From Methyloversatilis sp. (GTDB lineage Bacteria; Pseudomonadota; Gammaproteobacteria; Burkholderiales; Rhodocyclaceae), in contig NZ_JAUYRO010000012.1 of assembly GCF_030696805.1 (NCBI RefSeq), forward strand, positions 124,001 to 188,000: a stretch of DNA of 64,000 nucleotides, read 5' to 3'. The notes under the pieces are model-generated. The model searched no databases. It was not told where the DNA came from and was given only the letters and a program-made list of their open reading frames with translations. Below are positions 37,271 through 48,032 of the stretch, one piece after another. Position numbers and translations under genes: made by a program. Within the stretch, counting starts at the first letter, position 1, and each line of letters opens with the position of its first letter.

Positions 37271-37301
37271 GCTGTCTCCTGTGTATGCATGGCAAGTCCG
37301 G

Positions 37302-37901
37302 TCATCGGACAAGCGAAGTGTCGATCCCGTTCTGCGCCAGGTCGGCACGAACCCGGCTCATGTCGTCCGGGCTGGCGAACGGGCCGAGCCGTACGCGGTA
37401 CAGCGTGCCCTTGCCGGCGACGGCATGGGTCTGAATGTTCGACTCCAGACCCATCAACGCAAGACGGGCGCGCAGGTTGTCCGCTTCTTCTTCCGACGAA
37501 AAGGCGCCAGCCTGCAAAACCAGCGATTCAGGCGCAGAGGCCGGCGCCGGTACGGCCGTGGGTGCGCTGCTTTCTTCTGGCTGAGACGGTGCTGCCGCGG
37601 GCGGCGTGCGGGTGGGGGCGGGTTGCGCGCTCTGGCTGCCCGGCAGGATTTCATAGAAATCGAAGCGCGGCTTCGCGGGGGGCTTGTCACCCGGCTTGCC
37701 GGGCAGTGCGACCGGTTCGTCACCGGACGCCGCGGCCGTCGGCGCGGCTTCACGCAGTTGCAGAGGCAGCGCCGAGCCGTTGATGTACCACATCACGCCG
37801 GCGCACAGCACCACGCCCAGTACCAGGCCGACGAAGATGCCGACCACGGTGCCGCCGCGATGCTTGCGCGCGGGCGCCTTCTTTTGTGCAGCTTTGGCCA
37901 T
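37302..37901 (-). CDS. SPOR domain protein
   Basis: A 199-residue single-pass membrane protein. It has a basic cytoplasmic N-terminus, a membrane helix at about 18-40, a long Pro/Ala-rich periplasmic linker and a C-terminal SPOR domain (about 125-199) of the kind that binds denuded peptidoglycan at the division site (FtsN-like arrangement). It starts one base into the argS stop. The placement argS-SPOR-dsbA is common in betaproteobacteria. Confidence 0.88.
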   Translation of the reverse strand: MAKAAQKKAPARKHRGGTVVGIFVGLVLGVVLCAGVMWYINGSALPLQLREAAPTAAASGDEPVALPGKPGDKPPAKPRFDFYEILPGSQSAQPAPTRTPPAAAPSQPEESSAPTAVPAPASAPESLVLQAGAFSSEEEADNLRARLALMGLESNIQTHAVAGKGTLYRVRLGPFASPDDMSRVRADLAQNGIDTSLVR

Positions 37902-39643
37902 TACATGGATTCCGGTGCGGACACGCCGAGCAGCGTCAGTCCGTTGGCGATGACCTGGCGCGTGGCTGCTGCCAGCGCGAGCCGGGCTTCACGTGTCGTC
38001 AGGTCGTCGACCAGCATGCGCGAGGCGTTGTAGAAGGCGTGGAAATCGGACGCCACGTCGCGCAGGTAGAAGGCGACCGAGTGCGGCGCACGGTCGGCCA
38101 CAGCCTGGGTGATCACATCCGGGAATTCGGCCAGGCGCTGGGCCAGCAGCAGTTCGCGCTCGCCAGTCAATGAACCGAACGGGATGCCGGGCAGCAGCGA
38201 CAGGTCGAGCGCGTGATTGGCCACCGCCTCGCGCAGCACCGAGCAGATGCGGGCGTGCGCGTACTGTATGTAGTAGACCGGATTGTCGTTCGACTCGGAT
38301 TTGGCAAGATCGAGGTCGAAATCCAGATGCTGGTCGCTCTTGCGCAGCACGTAAAAGAAACGCGCCGCGTCGTTGCCGACCTCTGCGCGCAGGTCGCGCA
38401 GCGTGACGAAGTCACCCGAGCGCTTGCCCATGGCGGCCTTTTCACCGCCGCGGTACAACACGGCGAACTGCACCAGCGCGATTTCGAGCTTGTCCGGGTT
38501 TTCGCCCAGCGCGGCCAGTGCGCCCTTCACGCGCGGAATGTAGCCGTGGTGGTCGGCACCCCACACATCGATGACGAGGTCGAAGCCGCGCGCGAATTTC
38601 TCCGCGTGATAGGCGATGTCGGACGCGAAGTAGGTGTAGGCGCCATTTTCGCGACGCACGACGCGGTCCTTCTCGTCGCCGAAGCGGGTCGACCGAAACC
38701 ACAGCGCACCATCCTGTTCGTACAGGAAGCCGCCGTCCTGCAGGCGTTTCACGGCGCGATCCACCGCGCCATTACTGTGCAGCGATTGTTCCGAATACCA
38801 CACGTCGTAATGCACGCGGAACTCGCCCAGATCATTGCGCTGGTCGGCCAGCATGGCATCGAGCGCGTAGCGATGCACCGTCCACCAGTCTTCGCCCAAC
38901 GTGGTCTTCGCGTGCGCGATCAGTGCGTCGAGCATGGCGTCAGCGGTATCGCCGGCGACCGAGGCGTCGGGCAGCTCGGCCGTGTGTCGATTCAGTCGGG
39001 TGCCTTGCTGGATGAACAGTTCCGCCCCGATGTCGCGCACATAGTCGCCGCGATAGCCGTCGGCCGGGAATTTCACTGCCGCGCCCTGCGTTTCCATGTA
39101 GCGCAGCCACACCGATACGGCGAGGATGTCCAGCTGGCGACCGGCGTCATTGACGTAGAACTCGCGCGTCACTGCATAGCCGGCGGCGTCGAGCAGGTTG
39201 CACAACGCCGAGCCGTAGGCGGCGCCGCGACCGTGCCCGACATGCAACGGCCCGGTCGGGTTGGCCGAAACGAATTCGACCTGCACCTTTTTGCCGGCGC
39301 CGGTGTCCGACCGGCCGTAGCGTTCGCCTTCGTTCAGGATGCGGCCGACGACGGCCTGCTTGACGGAAGCACTGAAGAAGAAATTGATGAAACCGGCGCC
39401 TGCCACTTCGGCGCGCTCGACGATGGCCGATGGCGGCAGTTCGCGCACGATGCGTTCGGCGATGACGCGCGGATTCTGTTTCAGCGACTTGGCCAGTTGC
39501 AGCGCGACGTTGCAGGCGAGATCACCGTGCGAAGCCTGCTTCGGGCGATCAAGAAGAATGTCGGGCGGCGCGGTGTCGGGCGCCACGCTGGCCAGTGCGG
39601 CGTGCAGCAGACGGGTCAGTTCTCGGCGCAGTTCGGGGGTCAT
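37901..39643 (-). CDS. argS: arginyl-tRNA synthetase
   Basis: A 580-residue class I tRNA synthetase. Visible are the ArgS N-terminal domain, the ANPTGPLHVGHGRGA HIGH-type motif (about 123-137), the MGKRSG version of KMSKS and the C-terminal DALR-type anticodon-binding domain (YAHARICSVLREA onward). The frame is open about 157 codons beyond, but ATG 39643 gives the standard N-terminus. It heads the argS-SPOR-dsbA-SDR run and is divergent from ubiB. Confidence 0.96.
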   Translation of the reverse strand: MTPELRRELTRLLHAALASVAPDTAPPDILLDRPKQASHGDLACNVALQLAKSLKQNPRVIAERIVRELPPSAIVERAEVAGAGFINFFFSASVKQAVVGRILNEGERYGRSDTGAGKKVQVEFVSANPTGPLHVGHGRGAAYGSALCNLLDAAGYAVTREFYVNDAGRQLDILAVSVWLRYMETQGAAVKFPADGYRGDYVRDIGAELFIQQGTRLNRHTAELPDASVAGDTADAMLDALIAHAKTTLGEDWWTVHRYALDAMLADQRNDLGEFRVHYDVWYSEQSLHSNGAVDRAVKRLQDGGFLYEQDGALWFRSTRFGDEKDRVVRRENGAYTYFASDIAYHAEKFARGFDLVIDVWGADHHGYIPRVKGALAALGENPDKLEIALVQFAVLYRGGEKAAMGKRSGDFVTLRDLRAEVGNDAARFFYVLRKSDQHLDFDLDLAKSESNDNPVYYIQYAHARICSVLREAVANHALDLSLLPGIPFGSLTGERELLLAQRLAEFPDVITQAVADRAPHSVAFYLRDVASDFHAFYNASRMLVDDLTTREARLALAAATRQVIANGLTLLGVSAPESM

Positions 39644-39854
39644 GGATGAAACGGAAGCGCGATGCGCAAGTGCATTTGGAGACCGCGAAGTATAGCGCGA
39701 GCCTGCAGACAGCCCGGAAAGCCGCTTCCGGCGTGGCGGTGCTTCTTGTACAGTGCGCGCTCCGCACGCCGCTGTCGAGTCCCCGCAACATGAGGTTTCA
39801 AGCCCCCACACCGTCCGTCCCTGCCCCGCTCCGTGCGGTCGAGGGCTGAGCCGC

Positions 39855-41378
39855 ATGCGCTGGCTGCGACTGCTCAAGATCCTCACGGTGAGCCTGCGGT
39901 TCGGGCTTGACCAGATGCTGCTCGACGCCGGCAGCAAGCTTCGCTTTGCCAGTCTTCTGCGCGTTACCCGGATGGGGCGGCGCTTCAGCGACCCGCGCGC
40001 CGTCAGGCTGCGCGAGGCGCTGGAGGCGCTGGGCCCGATTTTCGTCAAGTTCGGCCAGATGCTGTCTACGCGGCGCGACCTGCTGCCGCCGGACATTGCC
40101 GACGAACTGGCCAAGCTGCAGGACCGCGTGCCGCCGTTCCCGTCGGAACAGGCGATCGCCCGCCTCGAAGCCTTCTACGGCAAGCCGCTCGATCAGGTGT
40201 TCCGCAGCTTCGAAAGCCGGCCGGTGGCGTCCGCATCGGTGGCGCAGGTGCATTTTGCGGTGCTGCCGAATGGCGAGGACGTGGCGGTCAAGGTGCTGCG
40301 CCCCGGCATCGAACACATCATCGCCAACGACATCCTGCTGATGGAAACCGCCGCCGGCCTGCTGGAACGGGTGTGGTCGGAAGGGCGCCGTCTGAAGGCG
40401 CGCGAGGTGGTGGCCGAGTTTTCCAAGCATCTGGGCGACGAACTCGACCTCATGCGCGAGGCGTCGAACTGTTCTCAGCTGCGCCGCAACTTCCGCGATT
40501 CGCCGCTGCTCGCCGTACCCGAGGTGTACTGGGACTTCTGCGGCCCGACCGCCATGGTGATGGAGCGCATGTATGGCCTGCCGATTTCGCACACCGACGC
40601 GCTGCGCGCCCAGGGAGTCGATATGGCGGCGCTGTCGTGCGCCGGCGTCGAAATCTTCTTCACCCAGGTGTTCCGCGACGGCTTCTTCCACGCCGACATG
40701 CACCCGGGCAACATTTTTGTCGCGCCCGACGGCCAGTACATTGCGCTTGACTTCGGCATCATGGGTACGCTGACCGATGTGGACAAGAACTATCTGGCGC
40801 AGAACTTTCTCGCGTTCTTCCAGCGTGACTACAAGCGGGTGGCACAGGCGCACGTCGATGCCGGATGGGTGCCACGCGGCACGCGCGTGGATGAGTTCGA
40901 GGCGTCGATCCGCGCCGTGTGCGAACCGATCTTCGACAAGCCGCTGAAGGAAATCGAGTTCGGCCGCACGCTGCTGCGGCTGTTCCAGGTGTCGCGCCGG
41001 TTCAACGTCGAAATCCAGCCTCAGCTGGTGCTGCTGCAGAAAACGCTACTCAACATCGAAGGCCTCGGTCGTCAGCTCGACCCGGAACTCGATCTGTGGA
41101 AAACCGCCAAGCCCTTTCTGGAACGCTGGATGAGCGAACAGGTTGGCTGGCGCGCGCTGCGCCGCAAGCTGCTCGACGAGGCACCGGCCTGGGCGATGAT
41201 GATGCCGGAACTGCCCCGGCTGGCGCACAAGGTGTTGAGCCAGTCCGCCGCGCAGGACGTGCGGCAGGAGGCGGTCGATCTCGAACAGCGCAGCCGCCGG
41301 CAGCTGCGCTGGATACAGTTCCTGTGCCTGCTGGTCGCTTTGCTGATCGGCTTCGAGGTGTGGCACGCCTACGCCTGA
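39855..41378 (+). CDS. ubiB: ubiquinone biosynthesis atypical kinase/ATPase UbiB
   Basis: A 507-residue ADCK/UbiB family protein. The family-defining KxGQ motif (K65-F-G-Q68), the Ala-rich replacement of the P-loop ([14 protein letters not shown]), HADMHPGN catalytic loop and ALDFG are all intact, followed by a C-terminal membrane helix ([18 protein letters not shown]). UbiB supports ubiquinone synthesis and lipid handling. The ATG at 39855 starts right at the family N-terminus; no other ubi gene is adjacent. Confidence 0.95.
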   Translation: MRWLRLLKILTVSLRFGLDQMLLDAGSKLRFASLLRVTRMGRRFSDPRAVRLREALEALGPIFVKFGQMLSTRRDLLPPDIADELAKLQDRVPPFPSEQAIARLEAFYGKPLDQVFRSFESRPVASASVAQVHFAVLPNGEDVAVKVLRPGIEHIIANDILLMETAAGLLERVWSEGRRLKAREVVAEFSKHLGDELDLMREASNCSQLRRNFRDSPLLAVPEVYWDFCGPTAMVMERMYGLPISHTDALRAQGVDMAALSCAGVEIFFTQVFRDGFFHADMHPGNIFVAPDGQYIALDFGIMGTLTDVDKNYLAQNFLAFFQRDYKRVAQAHVDAGWVPRGTRVDEFEASIRAVCEPIFDKPLKEIEFGRTLLRLFQVSRRFNVEIQPQLVLLQKTLLNIEGLGRQLDPELDLWKTAKPFLERWMSEQVGWRALRRKLLDEAPAWAMMMPELPRLAHKVLSQSAAQDVRQEAVDLEQRSRRQLRWIQFLCLLVALLIGFEVWHAYA

Positions 41379-41514
41379 GCGTCGCTCGGGATTCCTTCCC
41401 TAAAGATGTCGCCACGAAAGTCGTTAGCCCCTGTTCATACCGGGAGATGCCAACGATGAGAACGACCACGGTAGCGGCGACAGGATTTGTATGGGGCAGA
41501 GCGGGGGGAGGAAC

Positions 41515-42111
41515 ATGATTCCTCCACACATGAAGGCATTCGGCGAACTGGCCGGCTCGATGAGCCGCTCGGTGCATGGCGCCGCGTCCACCCTCACGCA
41601 GATCGTGTCCGAGCAGGTAGGCATGTCGGTTTCGCATGTCGAGATCGCCGACCGCACCCGTCTCGATCTGTGTCTGGCCAGCCTCGACAGTTGCCTGTGC
41701 GGCGTGGCTCAGCGCATGCGCACCACCGAGGGCTGCAGCGCCGAAGCCATGCTGGTGCTGCCGCAGCTCGGCGGCCTGGCGCTGGTGAGGCGCATGCTCG
41801 GTCTGCCGGGTGACATTGCCGAACCGGGCGAACTGGAACAGGACGCACTCGCAGAGGTCGGCAACATCGTCATCGACGCCTGCTCGGGCGTGCTGGCCGG
41901 CGCACTGGGCTGGCACATCGAGGCGGCCCAGCCGCGCGTCACGCTGTCGGTACCCGATCGCCTGTTCGGCGTGGATGAATCCGTACGCAGTGCGCTGGTG
42001 ACCCATCTGCGCATGCATCTGTCGGGTCTGCGCGTCGATGGTCTGGTGGTGCTGGAAATGACCGCCCTCGCCGGTCTGCCCATGTTGCCGCCGCGGCGCC
42101 TTGACGCCTGA
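41515..42111 (+). CDS. CheC/CheX-like phosphatase-fold protein
   Basis: A 198-residue protein with the CheC/CheX/FliY fold signature E-x2-N (ALAEVGNIVIDACSGVLAGAL, E114 and N117). CheC phosphatases normally carry two such motifs; the N-terminal copy here (FGELAGSMSRSVHGAASTL) lacks the Asn, so only one active site is predicted. It would dephosphorylate a receiver domain such as a CheY or a polar-motility regulator. GGGGAGG 5 bases before ATG 41515 sets the start. A 20-23-codon open frame starting at 41448/41457 ends on its ATGA. Confidence 0.8.
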   Translation: MIPPHMKAFGELAGSMSRSVHGAASTLTQIVSEQVGMSVSHVEIADRTRLDLCLASLDSCLCGVAQRMRTTEGCSAEAMLVLPQLGGLALVRRMLGLPGDIAEPGELEQDALAEVGNIVIDACSGVLAGALGWHIEAAQPRVTLSVPDRLFGVDESVRSALVTHLRMHLSGLRVDGLVVLEMTALAGLPMLPPRRLDA

Positions 42112-42212
42112 ACGAAAACCCCGCAGATCCAGTGCCCGCAAGGCTTACGCGCCGTTATCATTGAGCCTGCGCGGTGCTGTGCCGCGCCCTGAAATGTTGC
42201 TCCGGGGCATGC

Positions 42213-43715
42213 ATGCTGATCTGGTTCGTAGTGCTCTATCTGATGGTGTCGGTCGGCATCGGTCTGTATGCCGCGACACGGGTCCATAACGCCAGGGATT
42301 TCGCCGTGGCCGGCCGCAGCCTTCCGCTGCCGGTGGTGACCGCCACGGTGTTCGCCACCTGGTTCGGCGCCGAGGCGGTATTCGGCGTGTCGGCACAGTT
42401 CGTCACTGAAGGCCTTGGCGGCGTGGTCGCCGATCCGTTCGGTGCTTCGATGTGCCTGATCATCGCCGGCATCTTCTATTCGACCAAGCTGTACAAGCTG
42501 AACATCATGACCGTCGGCGATTACTATCGCCTGCGTTACAACCGCACGGTCGAAGTCATCACGTCGCTGTGCATCGTGGTGTCGTATCTGGGCTGGGTGG
42601 CGGCCCAGATCAAGGCCATGGGCCTCATCTTCTTCATGGTGACCGACGGCGCGGTCAGTCAGGAAACCGGCATGGTGCTCGGTGCCCTCATCGTGCTGAC
42701 CTACACCACATTCGGCGGCATGTTCTCGGTGGCCATCCTGGATTTCGTGCAGATGGCGGTGTCGATGGGCGGTCTGCTCTACATCGCCTACGTCATCAGC
42801 GGCCTGACCGGGGGTGTAGCGCCAGTGATCGACCACGCGTCGGCGGCCGGCAAGCTCGACTTCTTTCCGCCGGCCGACCCGTGGCTGTGGATCACCTTCC
42901 TCGGTGCCTGGCTGACCATGATGCTGGGTTCCGTTCCACAGCAGGACGTGTTCCAGCGCATCACGTCGGCGAAGAGCGCAAAGGTCGCAATCAGCGGCTC
43001 GGTGCTCGGTGCATCGATCTACTTCTGCTTCTGCTTCGTGCCGATGTTCATCGCCTACTCGGCGACACTGATCGACCCCGCTACCTTCAACGCGCTGATC
43101 GAGGAGGATTCGCAGCGCGTGCTGCCGACGCTGGTCATGCAGCACACACCGCTGATCGCGCAGATCCTCTTTTTTGGTGCGGTGCTGTCGGCCATCATGA
43201 GCTGCTCGTCAGCCACACTTCTGGCGCCCTCGGTCACCTTTGCCGAAAACATCGTCAAGGGCTTCTATCCGCGCATGGGCGATCGACAGCTGCTGTTTGT
43301 CATGCGCGGCGCCATCGTCGGCTTCGCCGGCATCGTGCTGGTGGTGGCGCTGAATTCCGAAGCGGGCATTTTCGAAATGGTCGAGAACGCCTACAAGGTG
43401 ACGTTGGCGGGCGCCTTCGTGCCGCTGTTCTTCGGGGCGTTCTGGAAGCGCGCGACAACCCAGGGCGCGCTGGCCGCGATCATCGGCGGTCTGGGGTCAT
43501 GGTTGCTGGTCGAGATATTGGTCGGCGAGGCCAGTGCGGTGCCGGCACAACTGATCGGTCTTGTCGTCAGTGCCACCGGAATGATCGTCGGCTCGCTGCT
43601 GCCGCAGTGGGTGGGCCATCGTCTGCCGCATGAGCCGGATCACGCGGCGTTGCATCACCATGCCGCCGCTGGTACGCATCATGCCGCCACCGGTCGTACG
43701 CCGCCGCCGCGCTGA
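42213..43715 (+). CDS. sodium:solute symporter family transporter
   Basis: A 500-residue membrane protein of the SSS family with about 13 hydrophobic segments and the characteristic RDFAVAGRSLPLPVVTATVFATWFGAE N-terminal stretch. The substrate cannot be named; related members take up proline, pantothenate, acetate or nucleosides. The last 40 residues form an unusual His-rich tail (HALHHHAAAGTHHAAT-like) at the cytoplasmic end. ATG 42213 is the best start; an earlier in-frame ATG adds 13 residues without a membrane feature. Confidence 0.88.
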   Translation: MLIWFVVLYLMVSVGIGLYAATRVHNARDFAVAGRSLPLPVVTATVFATWFGAEAVFGVSAQFVTEGLGGVVADPFGASMCLIIAGIFYSTKLYKLNIMTVGDYYRLRYNRTVEVITSLCIVVSYLGWVAAQIKAMGLIFFMVTDGAVSQETGMVLGALIVLTYTTFGGMFSVAILDFVQMAVSMGGLLYIAYVISGLTGGVAPVIDHASAAGKLDFFPPADPWLWITFLGAWLTMMLGSVPQQDVFQRITSAKSAKVAISGSVLGASIYFCFCFVPMFIAYSATLIDPATFNALIEEDSQRVLPTLVMQHTPLIAQILFFGAVLSAIMSCSSATLLAPSVTFAENIVKGFYPRMGDRQLLFVMRGAIVGFAGIVLVVALNSEAGIFEMVENAYKVTLAGAFVPLFFGAFWKRATTQGALAAIIGGLGSWLLVEILVGEASAVPAQLIGLVVSATGMIVGSLLPQWVGHRLPHEPDHAALHHHAAAGTHHAATGRTPPPR

Positions 43716-43718
43716 TCT

Positions 43719-44459
43719 CTAGTGCGGTGGCTGCGGCTGAGAGCTGGCCTTGGCGGCTGCTTCGGCTTCGCGCTGCACGCGTTGTGCTTCCTTCCGGCGC
43801 ACCCGTTCGTCGATCTTGTCGGCGTGGCGCTGCTGGTCCGCCGCGCGCTCGGCGGCGCGGGCGTCTTCGCGTTGCCGCCCGGCGGCCCGTTCGGCCTCTT
43901 TCCGGGCGCTTTCCTGCGCTTTCAGCCGTGCGCGCGCTTCGGTCTCGGCATCCTTCTGTGCGCGCTCCCGGGCTTCCTGCTCGCGCTGTTGCGTCTGCGC
44001 CTGCTCGGTTTCACGCGTCTTCACGCTCATTTCGATCGACTTGAGCCGGCGTTCATCGGCTGTCCGCTGCTTCTCCGCGCGTCGCGCCTGAGCGGATCGC
44101 GTGCGCAAGTCACGTTCGATGTCGCGCGCTTCCAACTCCAGTTTGCGCACTTCGGTGACGCGCAGACGCAGGGTTTCGTCCGCTTCTTCGATGCAGGACG
44201 ACACCAGCGTGCGCTGCCAGCAGAGCGCGTCTGCGGCGGCCCGATCGGCATCGGCCTTGCGCCGCAGTTCGCTTGCCTGAACCTTCAGATCGCTGGCGCG
44301 CTGGCGGAGGCGGTCTCGCTCCTCGGCCGGGAAGGCATCGGCCTCCACTGAGGGGGTGTCGGTGGCAGCAGCGGCGCCGGCCGCAGCCAGACCGCTTGTC
44401 GTCAGGGCAATCAGTCCCGCCAGCAGGTGGGCGGCAAAAGTGTTCACGAGCATCCTCAT
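43719..44459 (-). CDS. periplasmic coiled-coil hypothetical protein
   Basis: A 246-residue protein with a signal peptide (about 1-33, LLAGLIALTTSGLAAAGA) and then nearly continuous charged helix, rich in Arg, Glu, Ala and Gln (residues 45-235), typical of a long coiled coil. Two cysteines (CWQRTLVSSC) near residue 80-90 may form a disulfide. ATG 44453 is a close alternative start. I do not recognise a family; the highly biased repeats make homology weak evidence. Confidence 0.65.
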   Translation of the reverse strand: MRMLVNTFAAHLLAGLIALTTSGLAAAGAAAATDTPSVEADAFPAEERDRLRQRASDLKVQASELRRKADADRAAADALCWQRTLVSSCIEEADETLRLRVTEVRKLELEARDIERDLRTRSAQARRAEKQRTADERRLKSIEMSVKTRETEQAQTQQREQEARERAQKDAETEARARLKAQESARKEAERAAGRQREDARAAERAADQQRHADKIDERVRRKEAQRVQREAEAAAKASSQPQPPH

Positions 44460-44640
44460 CCTTGAACGTCGACGCCGGACGGCGCCGCGCGGTCCATCCG
44501 CCGCGATGCTAACCCGGCGGACGGATGTTGGACATGCAAACGCCTTCAACGCATCGGACAGGCGAACGATGGACAGGACATGTTGCGGCCCGGTCAGGTG
44601 CACTGCCCGCTTCATCGCACCAGCGGTCTGCAAAGGGGTG

Positions 44641-44669
44641 AAAAAAAAACGGGCACCCGAAGGTGCCCG
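44641..44669 (-). terminator. intrinsic terminator of amtB
   Basis: Read on the minus strand, an 8-bp stem (CGGGCACC / GGTGCCCG, loop CGAA on the plus strand) is followed by nine T residues. It lies about 31 bases beyond the amtB stop and closes the porin-glnK-amtB operon. Confidence 0.93.
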
Positions 44670-44700
44670 AACTTTGCAGAGGAGAGAGTGGGTGTGCAGC

Positions 44701-46140
44701 TCAGATCCGGTAGGCGGTTTCGCCATGCGCAGTCACGTCCAGGCCTTCGCGTTCTTCGTCTTCCGGCACACGCAGGCCGATGAAGATATCGACCAGCTTG
44801 AAGGCGATGAAGGACACGACGGCCGACCAGATGATCGTGATCACGACGCTCATCACCTGGACGGTGACCTGCGAGCCGATCGAGAAATCGTCCGCACCGG
44901 TTCCGCCCAGCGACGGGGCCGTGAAAACGCCGGTCAGGATTGCACCGACGATGCCGCCGACACCATGGACGCCGAACACGTCGAGCGAATCATCCGCGCC
45001 GAGCATGTGCTTGAGACCATTGACGCCCCACAGGCAGATCACGCCTGCCAGCAGGCCGATGACCAGTGCGCCGATCGGACCGACGGTACCGCAGGCCGGA
45101 GTGATGGCCACCAGACCGGCGATCGAACCCGACGCAGCACCCAGCATCGACGGCTTGCCCTTGAACACGGCCTCCGCAGCCACCCACGCCACGATGCCTG
45201 CAGCAGCGGCAACCATGGTGTTGAGTGCGGCGAGCACCGTACCGGCGTTCGCTTCGAGGTTGGAGCCGGCGTTGAAACCGAACCAGCCCACCCACAGCAT
45301 CGACGCGCCGACCATCGTCAGCACCAGCGAATGCGGCGCCATCGATTCCTTGCCGTAGCCGATGCGCTTGCCGACCATGTAGGCACCCACCAGACCGGCC
45401 ACGCCGGCATTGATGTGCACCACCGTGCCGCCCGCGAAGTCCAGCGCACCGTGACCCAGCAGGTAACCGCCGGCGCCCCACACCATGTGAGCGATGGGGA
45501 TGTACGAGAAGGTGAACCACAGCACGCTGAACAGCAGTACCGCGGAGAACTTCACCCGCTCGGCGAACGATCCGACGATCAGCGCGGCGGTGATGCCGGC
45601 GAACGTCAGCTGGAACACGACGAACAGGTATTCCGGAATCTTCACGTCGGCACTGAACGTGTCGGACAGGGAATCAACCGTCACACCGCTGAGGAACATC
45701 TTGTCCAGCGAGCCGATGAATGGCGTCGCTTCGGTGAAGGCCAGGCTGTAGCCGTAGACGATCCACAGGATGCCGATCAGCGAGAACACGACCATGACCT
45801 GCATCAGCACCGACAGCATGTTCTTGGCGCGCACCATGCCGCCGTAGAACAGTGCCAGGCCGGGCAGGGCCATGAACAGCACGATGATGGTGGCAACCAG
45901 CATCCAGGCGATGTCGCCCTTGTGCACCTCTGCCTTCACTTCTTCAGCGGGGGCTGCCTCGGCTGCTGCGTCAGCCGGTGCAGCTTCCGCCGCCATCGGT
46001 GCTTCCATTGTCGCGTCAGCCGGAGCGGCAGCTGCTTCTTCGGTAACGACAGCCGGAGCTGCCGGGGGATCTTCAGCCATGACAGGCGCAGCCAGGCCGA
46101 TAGCCAGGGTCGCGCACAGGATGCCCAGGAAACGTTTCAT
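44701..46140 (-). CDS. amtB: ammonium transporter AmtB
   Basis: A 479-residue ammonium channel. A signal peptide (1-22) and then a long Ala/Glu-rich segment (about 23-70) precede the eleven-helix Amt domain. The twin-histidine region is intact (LDFAGGTVVHINA and FGVHGVGGIVG), as is the GGMVRAKNMLSVLMQ start of helix 2-3. It follows glnK by 13 bases. PII-type GlnK normally plugs this channel when nitrogen is plentiful. The extended acidic linker is longer than in E. coli AmtB. Confidence 0.96.
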   Translation of the reverse strand: MKRFLGILCATLAIGLAAPVMAEDPPAAPAVVTEEAAAAPADATMEAPMAAEAAPADAAAEAAPAEEVKAEVHKGDIAWMLVATIIVLFMALPGLALFYGGMVRAKNMLSVLMQVMVVFSLIGILWIVYGYSLAFTEATPFIGSLDKMFLSGVTVDSLSDTFSADVKIPEYLFVVFQLTFAGITAALIVGSFAERVKFSAVLLFSVLWFTFSYIPIAHMVWGAGGYLLGHGALDFAGGTVVHINAGVAGLVGAYMVGKRIGYGKESMAPHSLVLTMVGASMLWVGWFGFNAGSNLEANAGTVLAALNTMVAAAAGIVAWVAAEAVFKGKPSMLGAASGSIAGLVAITPACGTVGPIGALVIGLLAGVICLWGVNGLKHMLGADDSLDVFGVHGVGGIVGAILTGVFTAPSLGGTGADDFSIGSQVTVQVMSVVITIIWSAVVSFIAFKLVDIFIGLRVPEDEEREGLDVTAHGETAYRI

Positions 46141-46153
46141 CTTGTGTTCTCCC

Positions 46154-47328
<1,175 letters not shown>

Positions 47329-47369
47329 TGGGTTCACTCCTTGAAATAGGGAAACTGCTCGGCTTGTCT

Positions 47370-47385
47370 TGCATGGACCGTGCCA
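47370..47385 (-). promoter_or_regulatory. sigma-54 promoter of porin-glnK-amtB
   Basis: On the minus strand the sequence TGGCACGGTCCATGCA matches the -24/-12 sigma-54 consensus, with GG and GC exactly 10 bases apart. The inferred transcript start near 47359 leaves a 30-base leader to the porin ATG with its AAGGAG site. Confidence 0.85.
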
Positions 47386-47490
47386 GACGTTCTTACGCCT
47401 TGTTTTTCAATGGTTTGATGCAGTACGGCGACTATCCAGGGCGGTCCGAAGGGATCCCCCGCCCCAAATGCACGCACTGCATTATCGCTC

Positions 47491-47507
47491 TGCACCAATA
47501 CGGTGCA
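47491..47507. promoter_or_regulatory. NtrC binding site
   Basis: TGCACCAATACGGTGCA is a near-ideal NtrC site (GCAC-N7-GTGC dyad). It lies about 140 bases upstream of the sigma-54 start, the usual enhancer distance. Looser TGCAC/GTGC pieces surround it (47471-47550). Confidence 0.8.
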
Positions 47508-47693
47508 TTCCCGGGCGCATGGTGCTGCTTTGTGCACAATCGGTGCCTCGCCTGCCACCCGGGCAATCATTTGTCGTGAATTCCGTCACGCCGGGATCGC
47601 GCGTTCGGCTGCGCGACGGCACAATGCGGGGCTTCGCGGTCGGCGAAGACCGGATGTAGTGCGTTGTACCGACCATAGCCTGGAGAGAAACCT

Positions 47694-47942
47694 ATGCTGA
47701 ATCCGAAGATGCTCGAAGAACTGTCGTCGCGCTTTTCCGAACTGCTCGCCGCCAGCCCGGCCAGGGATCTGGAGAAAAACGCCAAGGCGATGGCAAGTGC
47801 CATGTTTTCGCGCCTTGACCTGGTGACGCGCGAGGAATTCGATGTGCAGAAGGATGTGCTCGCCCGCACCCGGGCACAGCTCGAGGGGCTCGAAGCGCGG
47901 GTGTCCGAGCTGGAAAAACAGCTCGCCGCGCGTGCCGGCTGA
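47694..47942 (+). CDS. ubiK: ubiquinone biosynthesis accessory factor UbiK
   Basis: An 82-residue BMFP/YqiC family protein: amphipathic N-terminal helix (LSSRFSELLAASPARDLEKN), the FSRLDLVTREEFDVQKDVL core and a C-terminal coiled coil (LEARVSELEKQL). UbiK helps UbiJ in assembling the ubiquinone synthesis complex under aerobic conditions. GGAGAGA precedes the ATG. ubiJ is not next to it. Confidence 0.9.
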   Translation: MLNPKMLEELSSRFSELLAASPARDLEKNAKAMASAMFSRLDLVTREEFDVQKDVLARTRAQLEGLEARVSELEKQLAARAG

Positions 47943-48032
47943 GCTCCTGGCCGCGCGGCGGTCTCGCCTCACGGCGGAATTTTTTGGCTCCGGTGACATC
48001 ACACCGGTGTCTTTCACAGTCTGGAGCAGTCG

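Larger units (their letters stand above)
47329..47693. other. intergenic regulatory region between porin and ubiK
   Basis: A 365-base divergent gap. It holds the sigma-54 promoter and NtrC site for the leftward operon, and, on the right, the ubiK ribosome site (GGAGAGA). No further gene is supported; the open frames seen here lack ribosome sites and protein-like composition. Confidence 0.6.

Noticed and set aside
35826-37295. SDR fused to an N-terminal extension
   Set aside because: The extra residues are another frame of dsbA; ATG 36626 matches the SDR start.
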